Positions 7,592 to 13,727 of a stretch of 40,962 nucleotides of DNA are shown piece after piece. The stretch covers positions 1-40,962 of the forward strand of contig URQP01000007.1 in assembly GCA_900550025.1 (NCBI GenBank), in the 5' to 3' direction. Position numbers and translations under genes: made by a program. The notes beneath the pieces were generated by a model. The model saw only the letters and a program-made list of their open reading frames with translations, did not search any database and was not told where the DNA came from. Source of the DNA: an uncultured Porphyromonadaceae bacterium (GTDB lineage: Bacteria; Bacteroidota; Bacteroidia; Bacteroidales; Muribaculaceae). Position 1 is the first letter of the stretch, and every line of letters begins with the position of its first letter.

Positions 7592-8619
7592 TCTATCACT
7601 ACAGTGTTCCATCCGTGCTTGTCCTCTATCTCGCCGAGCTGTATGCCGCGCAGCGTGTTGTAGAGCTTGGTCGACAGCGGGCCCGGCTTGCCGTCCTTGG
7701 CTATGACGTAGCTTTTGTTGTTTTCCGGGTCGTCGATGCGCTCTATCGGGCTTATCACGGCAGCCGTACCGCATGCCCCTGCCTCTTCGAGAGTGGCGAG
7801 CTCCTCTTCCGGGATGTGGCGGCGTTCAACTTTTATTCCCATATCCTCGGCGAGCTGCATCAGGCTCTTGTTGGTGATTGACGGAAGTATGGAAGTCGAC
7901 AGCGGCGTGATGTATGTGTTGTCTTTGATTCCGAAGAAATTGGCGGCTCCGCATTCGTCCATGTATTTCTTCTCTTTTGCGTCGAGATAGAACTCTGCCG
8001 AATAGCCGGCGGCGTGCGCCTCGTGGTTGGCTTTGAGGCTGGCGGCGTAGTTGCCGCCCACTTTGTAAGTCCCGGTGCCGAGCGGTGCGGCGCGGTCGTA
8101 TTTGCGTGTGATGACGTACGGAGTGGTCTTGAATCCGCCTTTGAAGTACGGACCTACCGGCGACACGAATATCACGAACAGGTATTCTTTGGCGGGTTTC
8201 ACTCCCACTTGTGGGGACATGCCTACTTCCAGCGGGCGGATGTAGAGCGACGCTCCGCTGCCGTAGGGCGGTATGTAGCGTTCGTTGAGGCGTACCACGG
8301 TTTTCACCATCTCCTCGAATTTCTCCTGCGGGAGCGCCGGCATCATTATTCCCTCGGCGGAGCGGGCTATGCGCTTGGCGTTCTCTTCCATACGGAATAC
8401 GCGCACTTTTCCGTCTTTGCCGCGGAATGCCTTCAGGCCTTCGAATGCTTCCTGCCCGTAGTGCAGGCAGGTGGCGGCGATATGCATAGGGATAAGTTCG
8501 GAAGATGTGATTTCAATTTCGCCCCATTCGCCATTTTTATAATAGCAACGGACGTTGTAGTCGGTAGGCATATAGCCGAACGACAATTCTGACCAGTTGA
8601 TGTTCAACGCCTCTTTCAT
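7588..8619 (-). CDS. ilvE: Branched-chain amino acid aminotransferase
   Basis: A 343-residue fold-type IV PLP enzyme that interconverts leucine, isoleucine and valine with their 2-oxo acids, using glutamate/2-oxoglutarate as partner. Lys186 in GTGTYKVGGNYAAS is the predicted Schiff-base lysine. Other family landmarks are HYGQEAFEGLKAFRGKDG (about 53-70), FRMEENAKRIARSAEG, YIRPLEVGMSPQVGV, YMDECGAANFF, and a C-terminal GTAAVISPIERI. The length equals that of the large bacterial/eukaryotic BCAT subfamily rather than the shorter E. coli IlvE form. It has its own promoter at 8652-8682 and overlaps the downstream HD-domain gene by 4 bases. No other branched-chain biosynthesis gene is adjacent. Confidence 0.95.
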   Translation of the reverse strand: MKEALNINWSELSFGYMPTDYNVRCYYKNGEWGEIEITSSELIPMHIAATCLHYGQEAFEGLKAFRGKDGKVRVFRMEENAKRIARSAEGIMMPALPQEKFEEMVKTVVRLNERYIPPYGSGASLYIRPLEVGMSPQVGVKPAKEYLFVIFVSPVGPYFKGGFKTTPYVITRKYDRAAPLGTGTYKVGGNYAASLKANHEAHAAGYSAEFYLDAKEKKYMDECGAANFFGIKDNTYITPLSTSILPSITNKSLMQLAEDMGIKVERRHIPEEELATLEEAGACGTAAVISPIERIDDPENNKSYVIAKDGKPGPLSTKLYNTLRGIQLGEIEDKHGWNTVVIE

Positions 8620-8651
8620 AGTTTTATAGGATAGTTTTAGAATCTATATTG

Positions 8652-8682
8652 CAAACTTACGAAAAATAACATTCGGATGCAA
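8652..8682 (-). promoter_or_regulatory. Promoter of ilvE
   Basis: On the minus strand TTG (8682-8680), a 20-base spacer and TAAGTTTGC (8659-8651) match the Bacteroidota housekeeping promoter at ideal spacing. The start codon of ilvE is 32 bases downstream of the -7 element. Confidence 0.75.
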
Positions 8683-8961
8683 GCGTCAGCGTATTATTCT
8701 CTGTAAATTCTTGCTTTTGTCTTGTCTTCTAATTGGTTGCGTTTTGTGATAATTTGATATTGTGGCAGGAGACTGCGCATTGAAAGTTGAGGGTTTAATG
8801 TTTAGTGTTGAGTGTAAAATCTCTCTCAACACTCTTCACTCAACACTATGCGCGGCCTATATAAGGCCGATTTCACGGTTATGCGTCTTCCGCAAGCCGC
8901 GCTCCGCTTGCATAGGATTTTTAGCGGATACAGATAAATTGAAATAAATTATTAAAGAGTG
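8683..8961. other. Gene-free stretch between ilvE and the sufE promoters
   Basis: Neither strand shows a convincing gene; the only open frame (8762-8947, 61 codons) lacks any domain or start context. The stretch is AT-rich and holds the GTTGAGTG-type hairpin listed separately. The rest shows no structure I can support. Confidence 0.5.
8804..8847. repeat. Long inverted repeat of GTTGAGTG type
   Basis: AGTGTTGAGTG (8804-8814) and CACTCAACACT (8837-8847) are perfect 11-bp complements around a 22-base centre. The centre itself contains CTCAACACTCTT, another partial copy of the right arm, so the sequence is both inverted and internally repeated. The flank (GAAAGTTGAGGGTTTAATGT) has the same G/T-A/G flavour. 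There is no T-run on either side, so a terminator is unlikely. Similar TTGAG/GTTGAG tracts are common between genes in this phylum; their role is unknown. Confidence 0.6.
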
Positions 8962-8991
8962 TTGTTTTCCCCTTTGCTTTGTGTATCTTTG
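8962..8991 (+). promoter_or_regulatory. Upstream (distal) promoter of sufE
   Basis: TTG (8962-8964), 19 bases and TATCTTTG (8984-8991) form a complete Bacteroidota-type promoter. It lies immediately before the 5' end of the dispersed repeat that carries the proximal promoter, so sufE would have two tandem promoters. Confidence 0.55.
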
Positions 8992-9074
8992 AATAAGATA
9001 GGCTGCATCTCGGCATAGCCAAATCTGAAAACTATGTTTTCATTTGTCTCTGCACCCGATTTGCACTATCTTTG
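8992..9074 (+). repeat. Dispersed hairpin-promoter element, copy A, with proximal sufE promoter
   Basis: This 83-bp unit is about 80% identical by hand alignment to the minus-strand unit at 26157-26239. It contains an imperfect hairpin, CAAATCTGAAAAC (9020-9032) and GTTTTCATTTG (9036-9046), with near-terminal complements AAGATAG (8995-9001) and CTATCTT (9066-9072). Its right end is a promoter: TTG (9044-9046), a 20-base spacer and TATCTTTG (9067-9074). The -33 TTG is the last part of the hairpin's right arm. The sufE start codon is 26 bases after the -7 element. Confidence 0.75.
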
Positions 9075-9099
9075 TGCTTAAAGATATATTTTGCAGTTT

Positions 9100-9531
9100 A
9101 TGGCGACGATAAACGAGATACAGGACGAGATAATCGACGAGTTCAGCGGACTGACCGACTGGATGGACAAATATTCTTATATAATAGAGATGGGCAACGC
9201 TTTGCCTCCGCTCGATGAGAAATACAAGACTCCCGACAACCTTATAGACGGCTGCCAGAGCCGTGTGTGGGTAAATGCCACGTATGACGGCGGGGTGATA
9301 CGGTTCGATGCCGACAGCGACGCCATCATAGTCAAGGGCATTATCTCGATGCTTGTGAGGGTGCTGTCGGGGCAGACTCCGTCGGCCATCCTCGATGCCG
9401 ACCTTTATTTCATCGACGAAATCGGACTGAAGGAACACCTTTCGCCCACGCGCAGCAACGGTCTGCTCGCGATGGTGAAGCAGATAAAGATGTATGCGCT
9501 TGCATATAAGGCCAAGGAGGGGCAGGCGTGA
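9100..9531 (+). CDS. sufE: SufE-family cysteine desulfurase sulfur acceptor
   Basis: A 143-residue cytoplasmic protein. SufE takes persulfide sulfur from the desulfurase SufS and passes it to the SufBCD scaffold for Fe-S cluster assembly. Cys52 in IDGCQSRVW is the conserved sulfur-accepting residue; the N-terminus (INEIQDEIIDEFSGLTDWMD) and LPPLDEKYKTPDNLI match the family. I start at ATG 9100; the open frame extends only a few codons further up. No other suf gene is in the window. The stop codon overlaps the start of the next gene as TGATG, so translation of the small membrane protein is probably coupled. Expression is likely driven by two tandem promoters, one of them in the repeat element. 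Confidence 0.92.
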   Translation: MATINEIQDEIIDEFSGLTDWMDKYSYIIEMGNALPPLDEKYKTPDNLIDGCQSRVWVNATYDGGVIRFDADSDAIIVKGIISMLVRVLSGQTPSAILDADLYFIDEIGLKEHLSPTRSNGLLAMVKQIKMYALAYKAKEGQA

Positions 9532-9992
9532 TGGAAGCGTTGCGCAACAAATGGGCTGCCGGGGTCATTGCCTTCTCGATAGTTACGGTGCTGGTCTATG
9601 TGTTCCTTCCTTTGTTCAAGATTCCTATCTTCGAGATTAGCGGCGGGCTGGAATGGATAAGGATGGTGTGGATGACGAAAGATTTCGCAAGCATTGTGTC
9701 CTTCCTGCTTCCGTTCATAGGTGCGGCCGGTGCCATTGCCGTGGTGTTCGCGCGGAAGCGTGAGCCGCATATCCTTGCCGTGGCCTTCGCTTTGCTTCAG
9801 GTGATATTTTTTGTCTATTTCCTTGCGCGTATGGCCTCTTTTGTAGGTGGTAGCGTGCCGGCAGGCAGCGGTGGCATCCCGCTTACGGAAATTATAGGCA
9901 GCGGCACGTGGACAGGGTTGCTTTCGTCGTTGTTGGCGTTGGTTGCCGCCGTCATGCTTGTGGTGACAGATTTCAGGAAAAATAAGAACTAA
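9531..9992 (+). CDS. Small four-helix membrane protein of unknown function
   Basis: A 153-residue protein with four predicted membrane helices at about 10-30 (AAGVIAFSIVTVLVYVFLPLF), 52-74, 79-101 and 122-145. Between helices 3 and 4 is a Gly/Ser-rich loop (GGSVPAGSGGIP), and the C-terminus (TDFRKNKN) is basic, so probably cytoplasmic. I do not recognise a family. The ATG overlaps the sufE stop (TGATG), indicating coupled translation, and 29 bases separate its stop from the transporter start, so it could belong to one transcript with sufE and the POT gene. A role with Fe-S assembly is not implied by anything in the sequence. Confidence 0.7.
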   Translation: MEALRNKWAAGVIAFSIVTVLVYVFLPLFKIPIFEISGGLEWIRMVWMTKDFASIVSFLLPFIGAAGAIAVVFARKREPHILAVAFALLQVIFFVYFLARMASFVGGSVPAGSGGIPLTEIIGSGTWTGLLSSLLALVAAVMLVVTDFRKNKN

Positions 9993-10021
9993 TTTTATAA
10001 ACCAATAAAAACCGTTTTTCT

Positions 10022-11584
10022 ATGTTTAAAAACCATCCTAAAGGACTGATACCCGCCGCCCTTGCCAATATGGGCGAGCGTTTCGGGTATTATATCATGA
10101 ATGCTGTCCTCACGTTGTTCCTTTGCTCGAAGTTCGGGCTTAGCGATGAGGCAGGAAGTTTGATTTATTCGTTTTTTTATGCCGGAATCTATGTGTTGAG
10201 CCTCGTCGGCGGATTCATAGCCGACCGCACGCAGAACTATAAAGGCACCATCATCAACGGCTTGGTGGTGATGTCGCTCGGCTATATCCTGCTTTCCATT
10301 CCTATCCTTTCCACGGAAAACAACATCGGATGGCTGTTGCCGCTCACTTGTTTCGCTCTGCTTATGATTGCTTTCGGCAACGGTTTGTTCAAAGGCAATT
10401 TGCAGGCGATTGTAGGCCAGCTTTATGATAATTACGAGGCTGAGGCCGCAAAGAAAGGCCCGGAGGCTCTCGCCGTGGCAAAGAGCCGCCGCGACTCGGG
10501 TTTCCAGATTTTCTATGTGTTTATCAATATAGGCGGTCTTATCGCCCCGTTCGTGGCTCCGTTGCTCCGCAACTGGTGGCTTAGCGCGAACAATATGGTC
10601 TATAATGCCGGTCTGCCGGCCCTCTGCCACGAATATATAGAGAAAGGCTCGGCTATGGCGGCCGATTCGATGGCCAACCTCACGGAGCTTGTCGGAAAGG
10701 CGAGCACGGTGGCGGTAACCGACCTCGGGGCGTTCTGCACCAATTATCTCGATGTATTCAATACCGGCATACATTACTCTTTCATCGCATCGGTTGTAGC
10801 GATGCTTATTTCGCTGGCTATTTTTGTGGCTACCAAGAAGATTTTCCCGAATCCTGCAAAGAAAGAGGAAAAAGTGGCTGTCACTTACACTCAGGAGGAA
10901 AAGATGCAGATGGCGAAAGAAATCAAGCAGCGCATGTATGCTTTGTTTGCTGTTCTCGGCATCGTGATTTTCTTCTGGTTCTCGTTCCACCAGAACGGTA
11001 CGTCGCTCTCGCTCTTCGCGCGCGACTTTGTCAATACGTCGGTGATTCCGCCGGAAATCTGGCAGGCAGTCAATCCGTTCTTCGTGATATTCCTTACTCC
11101 GTTCATTATGTTGTTCTTCGGCTCTTTGGCGCGCCGCGGCAAGGAAATCTCCACTCCGCGCAAGATTGCCTACGGTATGTTCATAGCCGGAATCGCTTAT
11201 CTTATACTTGCGGTGTTCTCCTACGCCAACGGTTATCCTTCGGCTACAGACTTCAAGGCAATGGGCGATTCCGCCAAGGAAGGCATGATGGCCGGCCCGT
11301 GGATTCTGATTGTACTTTATTTCTTCCTCACGCTCGCCGAGCTGTTCATCTCTCCGCTCGGGCTGTCGTTCGTGTCGAAGATTGCGCCTAAGCATCTGCA
11401 GGGACTTTGCCAAGGCTTGTGGCTCGGCGCCACGGCAGTGGGCAACCTGTTGCTCTGGATTGGTCCGCTGATGTACAACGCATGGCCGATATGGCAGTGC
11501 TGGACAGTGTTCTTCGCAGTATGTATTATTTCGATGGGCGTGATGTTCGGAATGGTCAAGTGGCTCGAACGCGTGGCTAAATAA
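10022..11584 (+). CDS. POT/PTR-family peptide transporter (MFS)
   Basis: A 520-residue inner-membrane protein with about 12-14 helices. NMGERFGYYIM (16-26), SFFYAGIYVLSLVGGFIADR, AFGNGLFKGNLQ (with Lys124), FFWFSFHQNGTSLSLFARDF and LFISPLGLSFVSKIAP are the family landmarks of proton-coupled oligopeptide transporters. Two residues differ from well-studied members: the first Glu of the ExxER proton-coupling motif is Asn16, and the usual acidic residue of helix 7 (FEQ) is His323. Lys124 and the Glu of helix 10 (TLAELFISP) are kept. There is an extra segment of about 50 residues (190-245) between membrane helices. The substrate may be di/tripeptides, but coupling could differ. It follows the small membrane protein by 29 bases and is ended by the hairpin at 11617-11657. 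Confidence 0.85.
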   Translation: MFKNHPKGLIPAALANMGERFGYYIMNAVLTLFLCSKFGLSDEAGSLIYSFFYAGIYVLSLVGGFIADRTQNYKGTIINGLVVMSLGYILLSIPILSTENNIGWLLPLTCFALLMIAFGNGLFKGNLQAIVGQLYDNYEAEAAKKGPEALAVAKSRRDSGFQIFYVFINIGGLIAPFVAPLLRNWWLSANNMVYNAGLPALCHEYIEKGSAMAADSMANLTELVGKASTVAVTDLGAFCTNYLDVFNTGIHYSFIASVVAMLISLAIFVATKKIFPNPAKKEEKVAVTYTQEEKMQMAKEIKQRMYALFAVLGIVIFFWFSFHQNGTSLSLFARDFVNTSVIPPEIWQAVNPFFVIFLTPFIMLFFGSLARRGKEISTPRKIAYGMFIAGIAYLILAVFSYANGYPSATDFKAMGDSAKEGMMAGPWILIVLYFFLTLAELFISPLGLSFVSKIAPKHLQGLCQGLWLGATAVGNLLLWIGPLMYNAWPIWQCWTVFFAVCIISMGVMFGMVKWLERVAK

Positions 11585-11616
11585 TCTGCGCGACAGAGGC
11601 AATACGGATTTAAACT

Positions 11617-11657
11617 TATGGCCGCCGCGTCTGCACGATAGCAGCACGGCGGCCATA
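11617..11657 (+). terminator. Hairpin after the POT transporter
   Basis: TATGGCCGCCG (11617-11627) and CGGCGGCCATA (11647-11657) are perfect 11-bp complements. The loop contains a second small stem (CTGC/GCAG), giving a strong cruciform-like hairpin 32 bases after the stop. The sequence after it (CTATATTTCC) is only weakly T-rich, so it may act as a terminator or mainly stabilise the 3' end. Confidence 0.55.
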
Positions 11658-11775
11658 CTATATTTCCAGTTATGGGGCATTGGCACGCTCGTCTACTTTA
11701 GAAAAATGCGTAAATACGCAAAAAAATTAAGTGCGGATATTTGCTCCTGTCATTGCTGGTGTTTACATTTGCTAT

Positions 11776-12630
11776 ATGAATGCTTACAGAAGAAACTGGA
11801 TAGTGCCGAAAGGCGTGGAGCTTACGGACATGGACCGTAAGGTTTTGTATTATCAGGAGCGCGGATGTCTTGTCCCTTCGCGGAAGTTGATAAAGACACC
11901 GGAGCAGATAGAGGGAATACGCCGCAGCGGAAAGGTGAACACCGGCGTGCTCGACCTTGTGCAGCGCGAGATTCGTGCAGGGATGAGTACCGCCGACATA
12001 GATAAACTTGTTTATGACTATACAGTGGCTCACGGCGCGATACCTGCCCCGCTCAACTATGAGGGGTTTCCCAAGAGCGTGTGTACGTCGGTGAATGAGG
12101 TTGTGTGCCACGGAATTCCTTCGGAGGACGAGATTCTGGAGGAGGGCGACATAATCAATGTGGATGTTTCCACCATTCTTGACGGCTATTATTCTGACGC
12201 TTCCCGTATGTTCATCATCGGCAAGACTTCGCCCGAGAAGGAGAAATTGGTGCGGGTGGCCAAGGAATGTCTCGAAATAGGGATGCAGGTGGCAAAGCCG
12301 TATTGTTTTGTAGGCGACATAGGCCACGCTATAGAGAAGCACGCCAAAAAGAACGGTTTTTCGGTGGTGCGTGACTTGTGCGGGCACGGAGTGGGACTGG
12401 AGTTCCACGAGGAGCCTGATGTGTTGCACTTCGGACGGAAAGGCACCGGAATGCTTCTTGTCCCGGGTATGGTGTTCACTATAGAGCCGATGATAAATAT
12501 GGGAACGTGGAAGGTGTTCATCGATTCCGATGACGACTGGACAGTAGTTACCGACGACGAATTGCCTTCGGCGCAATGGGAGCATACTTTCCTTATGACG
12601 GAAAAAGGATTGCAGATTCTTACGTATTGA
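11776..12630 (+). CDS. map: Methionine aminopeptidase, type I
   Basis: A 284-residue cytosolic metalloprotease that removes the N-terminal methionine from new proteins. The five metal ligands are visible: Asp130 and Asp141 (INVDVSTILDGYYSDAS), His204 (LCGHGVG), Glu237 (FTIEP) and Glu269 (QWEHT). His112 (CHGIPSED) and His211 (FHEEP) match substrate-binding histidines. About 40 residues precede the catalytic domain (NWIVPKGVELTDMDRKVLY), as in a long-N-terminus subgroup; I see no zinc-finger cysteines there. I choose ATG 11776 over an in-frame ATG at 11731, since the extra residues are hydrophobic and not family-like. It is separated from the transporter by a hairpin and 191 bases. No standard promoter is obvious. 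The downstream hydrolase gene begins 57 bases after it. Confidence 0.95.
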   Translation: MNAYRRNWIVPKGVELTDMDRKVLYYQERGCLVPSRKLIKTPEQIEGIRRSGKVNTGVLDLVQREIRAGMSTADIDKLVYDYTVAHGAIPAPLNYEGFPKSVCTSVNEVVCHGIPSEDEILEEGDIINVDVSTILDGYYSDASRMFIIGKTSPEKEKLVRVAKECLEIGMQVAKPYCFVGDIGHAIEKHAKKNGFSVVRDLCGHGVGLEFHEEPDVLHFGRKGTGMLLVPGMVFTIEPMINMGTWKVFIDSDDDWTVVTDDELPSAQWEHTFLMTEKGLQILTY

Positions 12631-12687
12631 TGAAACTATTTGCCGGGGAGAATTGTTGTATCAATAATCGGATACATCAACATTAGT

Positions 12688-13656
12688 ATGGAATTTAGTA
12701 AGAAAATAGGGATGGCAGTAGCAGCGGCCGCAACGGCAGGGGTGGCGTTGTATGCAGTGTCGAGGATGAAGCCCGACATAAGGAAAAGCACATATCCGTT
12801 CGCGATGAAGGACGGTACAATCCTGTATCTGGATAAATACGAGTCGGAAAACTGGCTTCACCGCCGCCGTCCGGTGATTATTTTCGCTTATGGCGGCTCT
12901 TTTGTCCGCGGGCGGCGCGAAAAGCCGCAATATGTCGATTTTATGAACTATTTTGCCCGGAAAGGCTATGTGGCTATAATAATCGACTACCGCAAGCATC
13001 TCCGCCATATAGCTCCGGAGCGCAAGAAGAGTACGTTAGGGTTTCTTGACGCGCTCAATGAGGCGATAGAATTTGCGGCGGAAGATTTTGCCGATGCCAC
13101 ATCTTTTGTCATAGAGCATGCCGACGAATGGGGCATAGACGTTGACAATATCATAGCATGCGGGTCGAGTGCCGGGGCGATAACTGTTCTGCAGACGGAA
13201 TATGCCATTTGCAACGGTCTGCCGGTGGCTTCGCGGCTTCCGGAAGGGTTCAACTATGCCGGTGTGATGTCGTTTGCCGGGGCAATATCGAGTAAATCGC
13301 TGCCGGAATGGAAGAAGAAGCCTTGCCCGATTATGATGTTCCATGGCGATGCCGACCGTCAGGTGCCGTTCTGTCAGGCGGCCATACGCGGTGTAGGCGG
13401 GCTGTGGGGGTCTACTTCCATCGCCGCGTCGTTGAAAGCCGCGCGCGCGCCGTACTATTTCTATATAGTCAACAATGCAAGCCACGAGGTATGCAAGACC
13501 CCGATGTGGCTCTACCGTAAGGTTATTTCCGAGTTTTTAGACAAACTGGTACGCCGCCATAAGCGTGTGCGCATCACCTCGCAGGACTATCATTCCAAGG
13601 AGACAGGCGTGCAGAAGGATTTCGGTCTGAAGGACTACATCATCAACAATATGTAG
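12688..13656 (+). CDS. Alpha/beta hydrolase (esterase-like), membrane-anchored or exported
   Basis: A 322-residue protein. The N-terminus (KKIGMAVAAAATAGVALYAV) is a membrane anchor or uncleaved signal. It is followed by an alpha/beta hydrolase fold with an oxyanion segment FAYGGSFVRG near residue 70, a nucleophile elbow CGSSAG near residue 160, an acid in FHGDADRQVPF and a histidine in NNASHEV. This is the catalytic triad order of esterases/lipases (BD-FAE/HSL-like). The substrate is unknown. I start at ATG 12688, where the signal-like sequence begins; an in-frame start at 12640 adds unlikely residues. It is followed by a strong bidirectional terminator shared with the convergent outer-membrane gene. 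Confidence 0.75.
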   Translation: MEFSKKIGMAVAAAATAGVALYAVSRMKPDIRKSTYPFAMKDGTILYLDKYESENWLHRRRPVIIFAYGGSFVRGRREKPQYVDFMNYFARKGYVAIIIDYRKHLRHIAPERKKSTLGFLDALNEAIEFAAEDFADATSFVIEHADEWGIDVDNIIACGSSAGAITVLQTEYAICNGLPVASRLPEGFNYAGVMSFAGAISSKSLPEWKKKPCPIMMFHGDADRQVPFCQAAIRGVGGLWGSTSIAASLKAARAPYYFYIVNNASHEVCKTPMWLYRKVISEFLDKLVRRHKRVRITSQDYHSKETGVQKDFGLKDYIINNM

Positions 13657-13671
13657 CGGTTGGATACAGTG

Positions 13672-13714
13672 CAAAAACAGGGCTCGCTCATTGCTGAAGC
13701 GGGCTCTGTTTTTG
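13672..13714. terminator. Bidirectional terminator between hydrolase and outer-membrane barrel genes
   Basis: CAAAAACAGGGCTCGC (13672-13687) pairs with GCGGGCTCTGTTTTTG (13699-13714): 16 pairs, two of them G-U on the plus-strand transcript, with an 11-base loop. A-run and T-run flanks make it usable from both sides, as fits the two convergent genes. Confidence 0.85.
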
Positions 13715-13727
13715 TGTATGCGGTCGT

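Noticed and set aside
7592..7774. N-terminal extension of the HD-domain gene into ilvE
   Set aside because: The added residues are Arg/His-rich and lie wholly within ilvE; the ATGA overlap start is more plausible.
8804..8847. CRISPR-like repeats in the GTTGAGTG region
   Set aside because: There is no regular repeat-spacer spacing and there are no cas genes in the window.
8762..8947. A 61-codon open frame in the gene-free region before sufE
   Set aside because: It runs through the inverted repeat, has no domain and no start context.
9995..11686. A 563-codon open frame on the minus strand opposite the POT transporter
   Set aside because: The product is rich in Arg, His and Glu with no domain, as expected for the antisense frame of a membrane-protein gene; the plus strand carries a clear family.
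11694..11740. Promoter for map (TACTTTAG or a GATATTTGC sequence)
   Set aside because: Neither matches TAnnTTTG fully and neither has a TTG at suitable distance; too weak to list.
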